DNA of 64,000 nucleotides, taken from positions 1-64,000 of the forward strand of contig SADC01001223.1 of the NCBI GenBank assembly GCA_004194705.1, written 5' to 3'. The translations under genes and the position numbers were made by a program. This document shows positions 10,866-20,550 of this stretch, one piece after another. Source of the DNA: Ditylenchus dipsaci (lineage: Eukaryota > Nematoda > Chromadorea > Rhabditida > Anguinidae). A model generated the notes under the pieces. It saw only the letters and a list, made by a program, of their open reading frames with translations. It ran no database searches and was not told the origin of the DNA. Each line of letters begins with the position of its first letter. The first letter of the stretch is position 1.

Positions 10866-10985
10866 ACGAAGAAACGGTCCGATAAAAATATGTCACGTAC
10901 CGGGTGACGAAACGCCCCGTTTTTAAAAAGATGACGAAACGTCCCGGGTGCCGAACCGGCCGAGGTGACGAAACGTCCGTGTCCG
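10866..10985. repeat. Degenerate array of GTGACGAAACGTCCCGG
   Basis: Four or five spaced copies of TGACGAAACG(T/C)CCCGG between 10890 and 10980. The unit resembles the TTTCGCCCCC and TTTCGCCGCG arrays of other foldbacks in style but not in sequence. No partner array was found. Confidence 0.6.
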
Positions 10986-11273
10986 CTACCGGAACACTAT
11001 TGTCTTATTTATACTAGCCAGACGCTATTGCCTTTTCTTTACTACCTGGATACTATCGGTCAGGGGCACTAATTAATATGTGAGCTGTGGGCAAAGTTCG
11101 GACATTCAAATTCGAGAAGTAAAATTAGCTGTATATTTGAAGAATGTTAATCTGTAACCGATAACGCTGCATATGGCTGTAAACCCAAGACCCATTGATG
11201 TCCTGGTGGAACTCTATAGTGCCCAGCATGTCCGCAAACAAAAAGTATACTACACAGCAAATATTATCAACTC

Positions 11274-11279
11274 TTTATT
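11274..11279 (-). other. Polyadenylation signal AATAAA for RPS2
   Basis: Minus-strand AATAAA 35 bases downstream of the RPS2 stop codon. Spacing is usual for a eukaryotic poly(A) signal. Confidence 0.7.
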
Positions 11280-11313
11280 CGATAACATCAAACAAATAAT
11301 TCATCCGGTGACT

Positions 11314-12423
11314 TTAACGACGAACATTCTGCTGAGCAGCAAGGAAATCATGATGAACTTGGTAGGGACCCTTCTCCAATACATTTTCTTTCCACAAGTC
11401 AGGCGTCAAGTAGGAATAGGTGCGCTGGATGGCATAGTAGGTGGCCTTGGCAAAGTTTCCGAGAGTTGCGGTCTGGCCAACAGCACAAGTGTAGCAGTCA
11501 TCAATTCCAGCCTAAAATTTAAGGACTAATTCAGGCTCGATTATCGCTGTACTGGAAGCCCACCATTTGAAGGAGCTTCTTAGGCACAGGGGCACCAACA
11601 ACGCCAGTTCCACGAGGAGCAGGGATGAGACGAACAAGAACAGATCCGCACTTTCCAGTCAACTAAAATTTGATAAATGGTTAGAACAGTGATAAATTAA
11701 TCTGCATATAGATTAAGCAACCTTGCAGGGCACCGTATGCGGCTTTCCGAGCTTGTTACCCCAGTATCCACGACGCACCGGAATGATAGCCAGCTTGGCG
11801 GCAATGATGGCTCCACGGATTGCAGTAGCGACTTCTTTCGAGCATTTCACACCCAGTCCAACGTGTCCATTGTGATCTCCGATAGCGACAAAGGCCTTGA
11901 AACGAGTACGCTGACCGGCCCGCGTTTGCTTCTGCACAGGCATGATCTTGAGAACTTCATCCTTGAGATTGGGCAACAGAGTGTCGATGATCTCATGCTC
12001 CTAAATATTTCAAGTAAAATAGTTGAAAGATGAGGTCATGTCATCAAAGAAACCTTGATTGGCAAAGAGTGCAGGTAAATCTCTTCAATCGACGTGATCT
12101 TTCGCTCTTTCACGAGACGGCCCAGCTTTGTAACGGGCACCCACTCCTTGTCTCCATCTTTGCCTCGACCACCACGACGTCCGCCAGGTCCGCCTACAAT
12201 TGAAAAAATAAGCGAAAAATGAAGGCTGAAAATTTACAACTTACCAGGACGACGACCTCCACGGCCTCCGAGACCACCGCGACCGCTTGCAACGCCACGC
12301 ACTAAAAACACAGTGAATCCAAATTTTCTCTGTGGGTAAAGAATAACGAAACATACCAGGAGGGCCACCGGCACCACCTAAAGCAGGAGCTCCACCAATA
12401 CCACTTTGAGCAGGTTCAGCCAT
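11314..12423 (-). CDS. RPS2: 40S ribosomal protein uS5 (RPS2)
   Basis: Component of the small ribosomal subunit near the mRNA entry site, acting in decoding fidelity. Six exons on the minus strand: 12423-12357, 12301-12245, 12193-12054, 12000-11722, 11662-11564 and 11511-11314. All GT-AG junctions keep phase, giving 840 nt and 279 residues, close to the family length. The N-terminus is Gly-rich with RG repeats ([12 protein letters not shown]), the usual RGG tail. The S5 N-terminal domain has [11 protein letters not shown] and [19 protein letters not shown]. The C-terminal domain has [20 protein letters not shown] and [11 protein letters not shown]...[10 protein letters not shown]. No frame damage. 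It is followed by AATAAA. Start chosen at 12423 because it opens the Gly-rich tail. Very confident. Confidence 0.97.
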
Positions 12424-12806
12424 ATTTTATGCTTTTTTCGCAGACAGATCTGGGGTTTAATTGTTGAATATATGAAAGACATAGTATTTTCGGGTAAAAT
12501 GACGACTCCGCAATTTTATTTTATTCACATAAACATCTTTGGTGAAATGTTAAAAAGATAAAAGGAAAAAGGCAGCGTTAATATTTTTGTTAGATTGTAT
12601 GAAAAAACTAGAACCGGGCGAGAACTCACTGATAAACCACGGACAGCTGATTTAATCACCGAAAATTGACAATTGACTTTGATTCAAAATTGTGGCGTCA
12701 ATTCAAACTTCATTTACGATTTAACGGATGGAAACTGAAATCTTCGCTTCAAGCTGAAAAGTCTCCGTATTTCGCTGAAATGTCTCTGCTTTTTTGAGTT
12801 CTAGTC
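12424..12806. other. RPS2 5' flank, no gene
   Basis: Upstream region of RPS2, AT-rich. A CCCCAG acceptor-like site about 20 bases before the ATG could mark a 5'UTR intron or a trans-splice site, not decidable here. No TATA box or array was recognised with confidence. Confidence 0.4.
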
Positions 12807-12882
12807 AGTGTTTCCGAAAGTAACCCCTACACGTACACTTGACAATGAAACATACCATACACCTACATGTACACGTAAAATT
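12807..12882. mobile_element. Left end of CAGTGTTTCCGAAAG hAT-type MITE
   Basis: CAGTGTTTCCGAAAGTAACC then ACACGTACAC-type units match the left end of the complete element at 56575-59057. No right end was found nearby. The copy appears cut by the neighbouring foldback. Confidence 0.65.
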
Positions 12883-13339
12883 AACCGGCCACGGTCAAAA
12901 TTTCGCCGCGACAAAATTTCGCCGCGTTCAAAATTTCGCCGTTCATAATTTCGCCGGCCAAAATTTCGCCGGTCATAATTTCGCCGTTCATAATTTCGCC
13001 GAACCAAAATTTCGCCGCATTGAAATTTTCTCACTATTTTATCATGGATCAATAATTATGTTGTTTGAATCAGGGATGTTCATATACGGCCTATTTAGGC
13101 TGTTTTTGGAACTTTTTTTATGGCCTATTTTAGGCAAGTGTCGTTCTTACCACAATTGTCGCATTAGTTTTATATATAGTGAGCTGCAATATCCGGGGAA
13201 GGTACCTAATGAGGTGGATACCCACTAATATGGCCTAAAAAAAATTATTCAAAAGTAAAAAATAAGCCTTTTTTCCTTAAAATTGTGTATGGAATTGGCT
13301 TCGTTAGGAGCAAAATTAATATTTCGCCCATCCCAACTT

Positions 13340-14440
13340 CAATACCTGGGGTAGGTACCACCTGGTCAGGCGCATATCTACCTGAATGGCCTAAAAATGG
13401 AGTTAAACGTGCCACGTTTCACACAAAAATGGGGTTAAAAATGAGGTATGCGCCAGGTGGATTCGAACCAGCAACCTCTACACCACACCTGAGAATCCAT
13501 GCTCCAACCTGACCACGTGGTCGTCCACTTGGATCAAAAAATTTTTTAAGTTTTGGGTTTTCGAAATAATTTTTCTGTACTAATTCGAGCATGCTGAAGA
13601 TGGTTTGACAGTGGTAAAATCACGTTTTATGGAGAAAGTTTTGAGTTATTGCTAACGATTGATTTATCAAAATCAAGAGTTCACAATAACTCAAAAATTG
13701 CTCCATAAAACGTTATTTTAGTGCTGTCAACAGGGTGGCCATATCGTTTTCGAGAAAAAGGGGCGTGCGATGATAAAAAAGGGGCGTTTATAAGGAAAAA
13801 AGTGCCAAAAAAGGGGCGTAATGCAAATTTTTTCCAGACAACGCTTTTATTAGTTTTGCACGCAAAACTAAGTAACGCAAACACGACTTTCTGAGCTAAA
13901 TAAAAGAGATCAGATCAAATTTACTATCAAAAATTGTGAATCACAATACACAAGTAAAAAGTAGACAACGAAAACGACTAAACCAACAAGTGACTGTGAA
14001 ATATTTCGTCTTTTTTGTAATTTATCGCCCCTTTTTTCAAAATAAAAAAGGGGCGAAATTTGCAAAAAAGGGGCGTTCGCCCTTTAAAGGGGCGATATGG
14101 CCACCCTGGCTGTCAAACCATCTTCAGCATGCTCGAATTAGTACAGAAACATTGTTTCGGAACCCAAAAACGTACAAAAATTTTTTGATTCAAGTGGACG
14201 ACCACATGTTTGGTTAGGTCACTCTGGATGGAGCTCCGAGCGATTCTAAGGGGCAGTGTAGAGGCTGCTGGTTTGAATCCACCTGGGTGCATACCTTTTT
14301 TACCATAATTTTAGATAAAAAAAGACAAGCGTTTGACTTTTCAGGTCATTTGGGTGAATATACTCCCACTCTGATTTCAGTGATATTAAACTAATGAAGA
14401 TAGGTAAAGTACCAGGTGGTTCCTTATCCACATCGAGACT
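13340..14440. repeat. Foldback repeat with head-to-head tRNA-like sequences
   Basis: Arms 13511-13665 and 14109-14215 are complementary (CTGAAGATGGTTTGACAG, CCACTTGGATCAAAAAATTT). The outer parts hold a minus-strand tRNA-like box B (GGTTCGAATCCACCTGG near 13450) and its plus-strand counterpart (GGTTTGAATCCACCTGG near 14267). The same family recurs at 15700-15790, 16800-16870, 26290-26470 and 57655-58165. No acceptor stem closes, so these are tRNA-derived, not tRNA genes. Confidence 0.65.
13731..14108. mobile_element. hAT-type MITE, CAGGGTGGCCATATCG ends, 8-bp TSD
   Basis: TIR CAGGGTGGCCATATCG with inverted partner ending 14108. The exact 8-bp TSD GCTGTCAA is at 13723-13730 and 14109-14116. 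Inverted sub-terminal copies of AAAAAGGGGCG lie at both ends. It is inserted in the right arm of the 13340-14440 foldback. Confidence 0.9.
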
Positions 14441-14696
14441 TCCTGGTTTTTTAAAAACTATTTTAGTTCGAAAAAGATAATGTTTGCCACTCCGATGGTC
14501 CGATCTATGTTATGCATCGTCACTTTACTTAGAAGTACTCATAGATGAGTCGAAAATTTGTTTGCGACCGTCCTGACATACACTGGCCAGCTCTTGCCTA
14601 ACCCTAAAAATTACAAAAAACAACAACGGGGGACCAGGTTGAAGAAATAGGTACCTAATATAAGATAAGGCCAACTTAGCAAACCCAGTCTTTCTA

Positions 14697-14885
14697 TATG
14701 AACCGGGAACAAATATCCCTTTTATACAAGCCGGGAACAATCGCTTATCAGGAACAAACGGTCGCCGGGAACAAACGGTCATTTTACACAGGGCGGGAAA
14801 AAGTGTCCCTTTCATATAAGCCGGGAACAAACATCCCTTTTATATAGGCGAGAACAAACGGCGCCGCGAACAAATGTCCATGTCC
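14697..14885. repeat. Degenerate array of GCCGGGAACAAACGGTC
   Basis: Seven or eight copies of CCGGGAACAAA followed by CGGTC or CATCCCTTTTATA. It lies within the 12883-15192 element and has no visible inverted partner. Confidence 0.7.
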
Positions 14886-15338
14886 GTAATAAAGGCTTGT
14901 TTGCTCGGTTCAAGTCTGTAAAATTTTGTGAAACATTTTAAGCACTGGTAAAACAAAATAGTGAGAAAATCCCAATGCGGCGAAATTTTGGTTCGGCGAA
15001 ATTATGAACGGCGAAATTTTGAACGCGGCGAAATTTTGTCGCGTACCGAAAATTAACACGGGAAGGCCCGGTGCGCCCATTTGCGCGAAATTTTGACCGT
15101 GGCCGGTTAATTTTGAACGCGGCGAAATTTGTCGCGGCGAAATTTTGTCACGTACCGAAAATTAACACGGGAAGGCCCGGTGCGCCCATTTGCGACAACA
15201 GGTAGAACAGAATGTGCTGAACACGATGGCGCGGGTCTTTTTCCCTTCGATGTCTGACCAAGTAGGTGAAAACGGGCCCGGAAGGGAAGAAGTTGTGGAT
15301 GGTCGAAATCCAGCTGGATACCCACCAGTGCTGGCAAT

Positions 15339-15505
15339 CCGCTCCGGCTCCGCTCTGGCTCCGGCTTCGAGCCGGAGCCAGATCCGGAGCGGAAAATTTT
15401 GCCTCCCGGAGCCGGGAGCCAGATCCGGAGCCAGAAGTTTGCATCGACGGAGCCGGGAGCCAGATCTGGAGCGAAAAGTTTGGATTCCCGGAGCGATTTT
15501 GGAGC
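15339..15505. repeat. GGAGCCGGGAGCCAGATCC array
   Basis: Four copies of a 40-45-bp unit with GGAGCCGGGAGCCAGATCCG and GGAAAATTTTGC, preceded by a short inverted CTCCGGCTCC piece. The same unit makes the 17372-17562 array. Flanks CCAGTGCTGGCA (15326) and TGCCAGCACTG (17572) are inverted, so the two arrays may be ends of one element disrupted by the 15999-16790 and 17122-17277 inserts. Open frames here are artefacts. Confidence 0.7.
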
Positions 15506-15998
15506 CAGTTTTTTTTTATTTAGTTACCCGAAAAGTTTGGGTATAAAATTTACTGTCAAATAAAAAAAATTAAAAAAAAAACGTTTTGTTTAATAGTCTT
15601 TGGCTCGTACCTTTTTTGATTAAAAATGTTCAGTTCTACTGGATAATCCATGTACCAATTAAATTTACTGGTCCTCCACTTGGTGCAATTTTTTATGTTT
15701 TTCAGGTTCCAAAACTAGTTTACTGTACTAATTCGAGCATACTAAAGAAGGTTTGACAGTATTAAAATCCTGTTTTCCAGGCTGTTTTTCGAGTTTTCAT
15801 CATCACGCTCGTATGACTTCGTACTATTTAAAAAGATTAACACACATTAGCACCTAAATGGTAGTTAACTTAGTTAGCAGTACCCATGTTGTATATTCGA
15901 CCATTTTTGCAGTGCATCTGACCATGTTGATAGCTGGATCATCCGAATAGCCCATGTACCAACAAAAACAAGTGGTCGTCCACTTGGATCAATTTTTT
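15506..15998. other. Intergenic, half copy of tRNA-like foldback family
   Basis: 15715-15790 and 15960-15995 carry the ACTAATTCGAGCATACTAAAG...TTTGACAG and AGTGGTCGTCCACTTGGATC segments of the 13340-14440 family. Nothing coding. Confidence 0.5.
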
Positions 15999-16790
15999 TG
16001 GATAATATTTTTTCTTACCGCAAAACACTTGAAAATTACCGCAAATCATTTTTTTATTACCGCAATTTGATTTTCCCGCAAAATACTTTTTTCTTACCGC
16101 AAAATACTTTTTTCTTACCGCAAAATACTTTTTCTTACCGCGAAAATACTTTTTTCTTACCGCAAAAATTTTCTCGTCATTTTTAGTCAAAATTTTGCGG
16201 GAATTTGAATTTTTCAGTCAGGAAACAACTTGGATCCCTCAGAATCCCACCCCAGAATGGCCAGAAGCCCCTGAAAGTTGGTTTTTTCGGGGTTTACTAA
16301 AGGGGGAGTAAACTTTTTGCGAAAATTCGATTGAGCGGATCAGATTTTGGGTCCGATGGGCTTAAACGCTCAGAATTCCAGGTTTATGGTGGTTTCGAGT
16401 GGTTCAGGGTGGAGTTGTGGGCGATTGAGCCGTTCGGACCCGAAATATGATCCGCTCAGTCGAATTTTCGCAAAAAGTTTACCCCCCTTTAGTAAACCCC
16501 GAAAAAACCAACTTTCAGGGGCTTCTGGCCATTCTGGGTGGGATTCTGAGGGATCCAAGTTGTTTCCTGACTGAAAAATTCAAATTCCGCAAAATTTTGA
16601 CTAAAAATGACGAGAAAATTTTTTGCGGTAAGAAAAAAGTATTTTTGCGGTAAGAAAAAAGTATTTTGCGGTAATAAAAAAGTATTTTGCGGTAATAAAA
16701 AAGTATTTTGCGGGAAAATCAAATTGCGGTAATAAAAAAATGATTTGCGGTAATTTCAAGTGTTTTGCGGTAAGAAGAAAGTACCATCCA
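15999..16790. repeat. Near-perfect 792-bp palindrome with TTACCGCAAAATAC arrays
   Basis: Ends TGGATAATATTTTTTCTTACC / ...GTACCATCCA. About eight units of TTACCGCAAAATACTTTTTTC lie in each arm in opposite orientation, with very few differences between arms. The centre is near 16390, with GATTGAGCGGATCAGATTTTGG against TGATCCGCTCAGTCGAATTTT. It interrupts the ATC-AAA-TTTTT part of a tRNA-like foldback copy. A diverged relative is at 24535-24975. No gene. Confidence 0.85.
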
Positions 16791-17121
16791 TTTTTTTTTC
16801 AAGTTTTCAGGATCAAGAACTTGTTTCCTGCACTAATTCAAACATCCTAAAGATGCTTTGACAGTAGCGTAAACGCGTTTTGCCAGATTTACAAAAAATG
16901 TTAAAAGATTATCGAAATATAAAAAGGAATCCTAATGTTAGTTTTGCTATGCCCTTAGTTTGCGCCTATTATTGTTCCATCCATTCTTCACCCTCCACTA
17001 CCTGAACTCAAAAGGCTGCATTCGCGAGAAAGTGCTGCTGACACTGGGCGGAAATTTGATTGATTTGTTAGGGTTTTGCGTGTTTTTTATCGTGAAATAA
17101 ATGAAGAAGGTACCCGATTTA
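16791..17121. other. Intergenic, repeat fragment
   Basis: 16800-16870 continues the tRNA-like foldback family half (CACTAATTCAAACATCCTAAAGATG). The rest shows nothing recognisable. Confidence 0.5.
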
Positions 17122-17277
17122 CCGTATTCTATCTAATAGAACGCCGTGGCGTTTTTTAACATCCAAAATGTTTTTAGACTTTTTAGACAAAAATGCAATA
17201 AAACATGGTTTACCCCCTAATTTTGGCCCTAAGTGGTGGTTCTATTAGAGAGTGGCGTTCTATTAGAGAGAATACGG
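17122..17277. mobile_element. CCGTATT-family MITE, TA-flanked
   Basis: CCGTATTCTATCTAATAGAAC at the left and GTTCTATTAGAGAGAATACGG at the right, TA on both sides, 156 bp. The sub-terminal unit GGCGTTCTATTAGAGAG is repeated at the right end. Confidence 0.85.
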
Positions 17278-17371
17278 TACTCGTTATCACTGTGTTCCTG
17301 TACTGTACCTTTTGTCATATTTTGTTCATATGGCTCATTTTATCAGATATTTCGTCGACACTTTTTTGCAC

Positions 17372-17562
17372 CGGAGCCAGAGCCGCTCTGCTTGCTCCCG
17401 CTCTGGACCACTCCGAGCCGGAGAAAGATCCGGAGCGGAATTTTTTTCTCCCAGAGCCGGGAGCCAGATCCGGAGCGATAAATTTTGCCTCCCGGAGATG
17501 GGAGCCAGATCCGGAGCGAAAATTTTGCCCCAACGGAGCCGGGAGCCAGATCCGGAGCCGGA
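17372..17562. repeat. Second GGAGCCGGGAGCCAGATCC array
   Basis: Four units of the same 40-45-bp sequence as 15339-15505 and in the same orientation. High local GC. Overlapping open frames in all three phases are caused by the repeat. Confidence 0.75.
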
Positions 17563-17629
17563 AATTTGAAATGCCAGCACTGATACCCACATGTTATCAA
17601 GTGGTGCGTCATGATTGTCATACCACGGT

Positions 17630-17885
17630 TTGCATGAGCTCACAACATCGTGAGCTCATCCTCATGAGGACCGATTCTCACGTGAGCTCACCTCACGTGA
17701 GGAGACGTTTGAAAAATTCTCACGCAACCTCACACGGCATGAGCTCACGTCGTCCTCATTCTCATGAGGTTGAGGACAAGCTCTTGTCCTCATGAAGATC
17801 TCATGAGAACCCCTTGAGCTCATGAAAATTTTTGATCCCATGAGAATTTAATGTTCTCATGAGAATTTAATAAGCTCACGAAAAT
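17630..17885. repeat. Dense cluster of CTCATGAG and GAGCTC palindromes
   Basis: More than fifteen short self-complementary words in about 250 bp: CTCATGAG, GTGAGCTCAC, TCACGTGA and CTCATGAA variants, irregularly spaced. It is not a simple tandem array. It may be a decayed foldback of very short units or a cluster of binding sites. Confidence 0.6.
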
Positions 17886-18130
17886 GCTTGTTCGAAAAAT
17901 TCTTTGTCTTAAAGGAAAACTTGAACTTGAGGCTAAAAGTTTTAGGAGTCCTAAATACACCTTCCAGTTCTATCTCTTTTTTTTGCCGACCAAGCTTGAT
18001 CAATTACAATCATTTTCAGTCTTCATAAACATGGACACTACTCAATTCATAACTTGTTAACTTATACATCTTTGCTATCTATCATTTGTTGAAGCTCTTC
18101 TCGCGCTAGGCGTAATGATGGAAACTTTTT

Positions 18131-18556
18131 GGTATTCTGGCAGCCAAGTGGAGATCACTTCTCAAGCCTATGGAGCAGGAGGTGACTAATTCGGATCTGA
18201 TGGTCAAGGCGATTCTTTGTTCTTCACAACTTCCTTATAAGGCACTCTACGACAAACAGGCCAGGAGGTAATAGTACGCCTCAACGTTATATCTAACGCT
18301 TTTTTTCAGATCTCGCTGATGTTGGAGATGAAGACAATGGTGAATGGAGAAAAACGTCGAGCCGATGGAATCAATCACTTCGCCTGCTGGAGCACGGCCT
18401 GTCGTCACCGAAGATGGAGAGAAGTTCGCCGGCTGCTCATGGACTTTTTCATCAGCAATGCAGGAAGGGTCGATTTCAAGATCATATGATTGGTTTAATC
18501 TAGTTGTTGTACCTGTAGTGATGTTTATCGTAGACTTTCATCTCGCGCTGTTATGA
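18131..18556 (+). other. Possible exon pair, unrecognised protein
   Basis: A ttctggcag acceptor at 18150 opens a frame reading KWRSLLKPMEQEVTNSDLMV to an AG|GTAATAG donor near 18270. A tttttttcag acceptor follows at about 18310 with a basic frame containing CRHRRWREVRRLLMDF. The phases of the two pieces do not join without a one-base change, and all three frames of the second piece are open, so this could be chance. No family recognised. Confidence 0.2.
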
Positions 18557-20550
18557 ATAAAGTGTCGGCGGTAGAGTAGATTATTGTCGAGTTCAGGGGA
18601 CATATTGTTTGATTGTGTTAGGATTGACAATTTAAAACATGGTACAGGGCAGAGAAAATATGGTACATGGTAGAATTATGAAAATCGAGATTTTCTGGGG
18701 TCCGAGCTAATTTCGGACCAAAACCCCGATCCGAAAATCGCTCGAGCTACGTGGAAGACCCCGACCCGAAAATTTTTTCAGCCGAAAAGCCTCACCTCAA
18801 ACCCGCTTGAAGCACAATCGTCAGCTTTAGTACAGGGTGTTTGAAGAAATTTATACATTTTAAAGGGCCATAAGTTTTTTCTAGGATAAATTCAGAGATT
18901 CGATAAACTTCAATCAACTTAGAAAAAGAAATACATTTTTGGCATATTTCAAGTGGAAAAAAATATCCGACTTAATTCTGAAAATAAAAAAAAGGCATTA
19001 AAAAATTTAGTGCGGCAGTGCGGATTTGCACCCGCACTCGAACTCCTCACTTTCTCACTCCGCGGCGAGGAGGCAAATTTTCATTGGGTACAGTCGAGTG
19101 CCGCACTGCCGTGGTGCCGCTCTTAGTGCGGGAGTGCGGAGGTGCGGATCCAGTGTATACCCAATGAGCTCTGCACCCTCAGATCTGCACCCTCACCCCT
19201 CATTGGGTTCCTAGCTTAAGCTTTTTTATTACCAAAATGTTTGTTAGATTCTAGCGGTCATTTTGAGTGCTAAATACACACAACTCTAAAATAAATATTT
19301 TTTTGAGCAAAAGACATTGAATGAAAACTCCCAACAAAAATAATGTTACACGTATCATAGTCATTCCATAACTTCGATTTGATCGTTGTACCACTTTTTG
19401 CGGTAATATCGCCTCATGGGGAGAATTTCACTAGGAAGTCATAGGTGCTCTACAAGAATATGCAATAAAAAATTACCGCGATAGAGTCCTCAGAATGACA
19501 CCCCGGGAGGTCCCTTGTTAGATGAATCGTTCTACATTTTTTTTCATGAATAACCCTTCGAGAAAAACTAGCAAAGAGAGGAGATGGCTTAACCAGATAT
19601 TTTTAAATTTTATCTCAATTTGTTTATTGTCCTCGGTTTTTGCTGTGGTTAGTTAGATTTTTTCAAATAAATAATTCGCAAGGTTTTACATACTTGTAAT
19701 AATTATGATAACTTGCGCTAAACTGTTAAACCAAAATTAGTAAAAGACTTCAAAAATGAAGGTAAAAAATTGTTGGACCCTAGGCGATACTGAACTTGTT
19801 GGGGTGACTTGTTATCCAAGTTCAGTAAAAAACACTCAAATTTCTTCTAAAACAACTTAGAAAACATTTATTCCTTCTGAAAATACATAATAAAGGGTGC
19901 GACAGCAAATTCCTTTGACTCAAAACGCCCATATCGTTATTTGACCTAATTTCGAAATTCTGTTTTTAAAGGGGCATAACAGTCCGTTAGAGTGAAAGAA
20001 AGGCTGGGCGTAGGACGATCAGTATTTTTCTACTCTAAAGTCTTTTATAAGCGTTCTACCTGATCTGATGAAAGTTTTCTGCCTAACTTTTGAAAGTAGT
20101 ATATAAGGTCCTCAATATCAGATATTACAGGAGACGAGTGAAAAGTTTTCACTGAAAACAGGGATAATTTTCAAATAATTGGTGGTTCCCGCCTTAATTT
20201 GCAGTGTAACGCACTGGTGTGCTCCTTTAAATAAAGTCCTGAAATTTTGTAACATTCATTATTTTGCGAAAAAAATTCGGTTTTGCTTTGGAACCATCGG
20301 TTGTCGAAAAATACCGAACAAAAACCGAAAAATCGGTATTTCGGACAACAGGGGGTACCAAGGCAAAAATGAATTTTTTTCGATTTTTTTTCAAAATAAT
20401 GAATGCTAAAAAATTCTAAGGCTATCTGGAAAAGAAGAGTCTCGAAATCAGGTCAAAACAAAAATATATAGGCGCTTTGAATCAGGGGAATTTGGTGCCG
20501 CACACTGCGTACTAATTTAAAAAAAAAAACCACAAGTCTTAATTGTTTAT
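18557..20550. other. Intergenic, repeat fragments, no gene
   Basis: 18700-18800 repeats CCGAAAATC/CCCCGA(C/T)CCGAAAA. 18833 starts a CAGGGTGTTTGAAGAAATTT mariner-like end without a partner. 18995-19215 holds repeats of GTGCGG(C/A)AGTGCGG and CCCTCA with a direct repeat TTCATTGGGT. A TTTTAAAGGGGCAT end is at 19972. 19220-19960 and 20000-20550 show nothing. Confidence 0.5.

Larger units (their letters stand above)
12883..15192. mobile_element. Foldback with inverted GGCGAAATTTTG arrays and nested inserts
   Basis: Left array 12893-13025 (AAAATTTCGCCG units) is inverted relative to the right array 14978-15155. The shared order of variants (CGTTC, CATTC, GAACC, GCATTG) shows they are true terminal inverted repeats. 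The right end has an extra duplication of a 45-bp block (15039-15085, 15143-15192) containing GGAAGGCCCGGTGCGCCC. It contains the tRNA-like foldback 13340-14440 and an array at 14697-14885. No gene. TSD not resolved. Confidence 0.7.

Noticed and set aside
17205..17795. Long open frames over the GGAGCC arrays, also at 15190-15546
   Set aside because: All phases on both strands are open because the unit lacks stops. The translations are repeats of the array.
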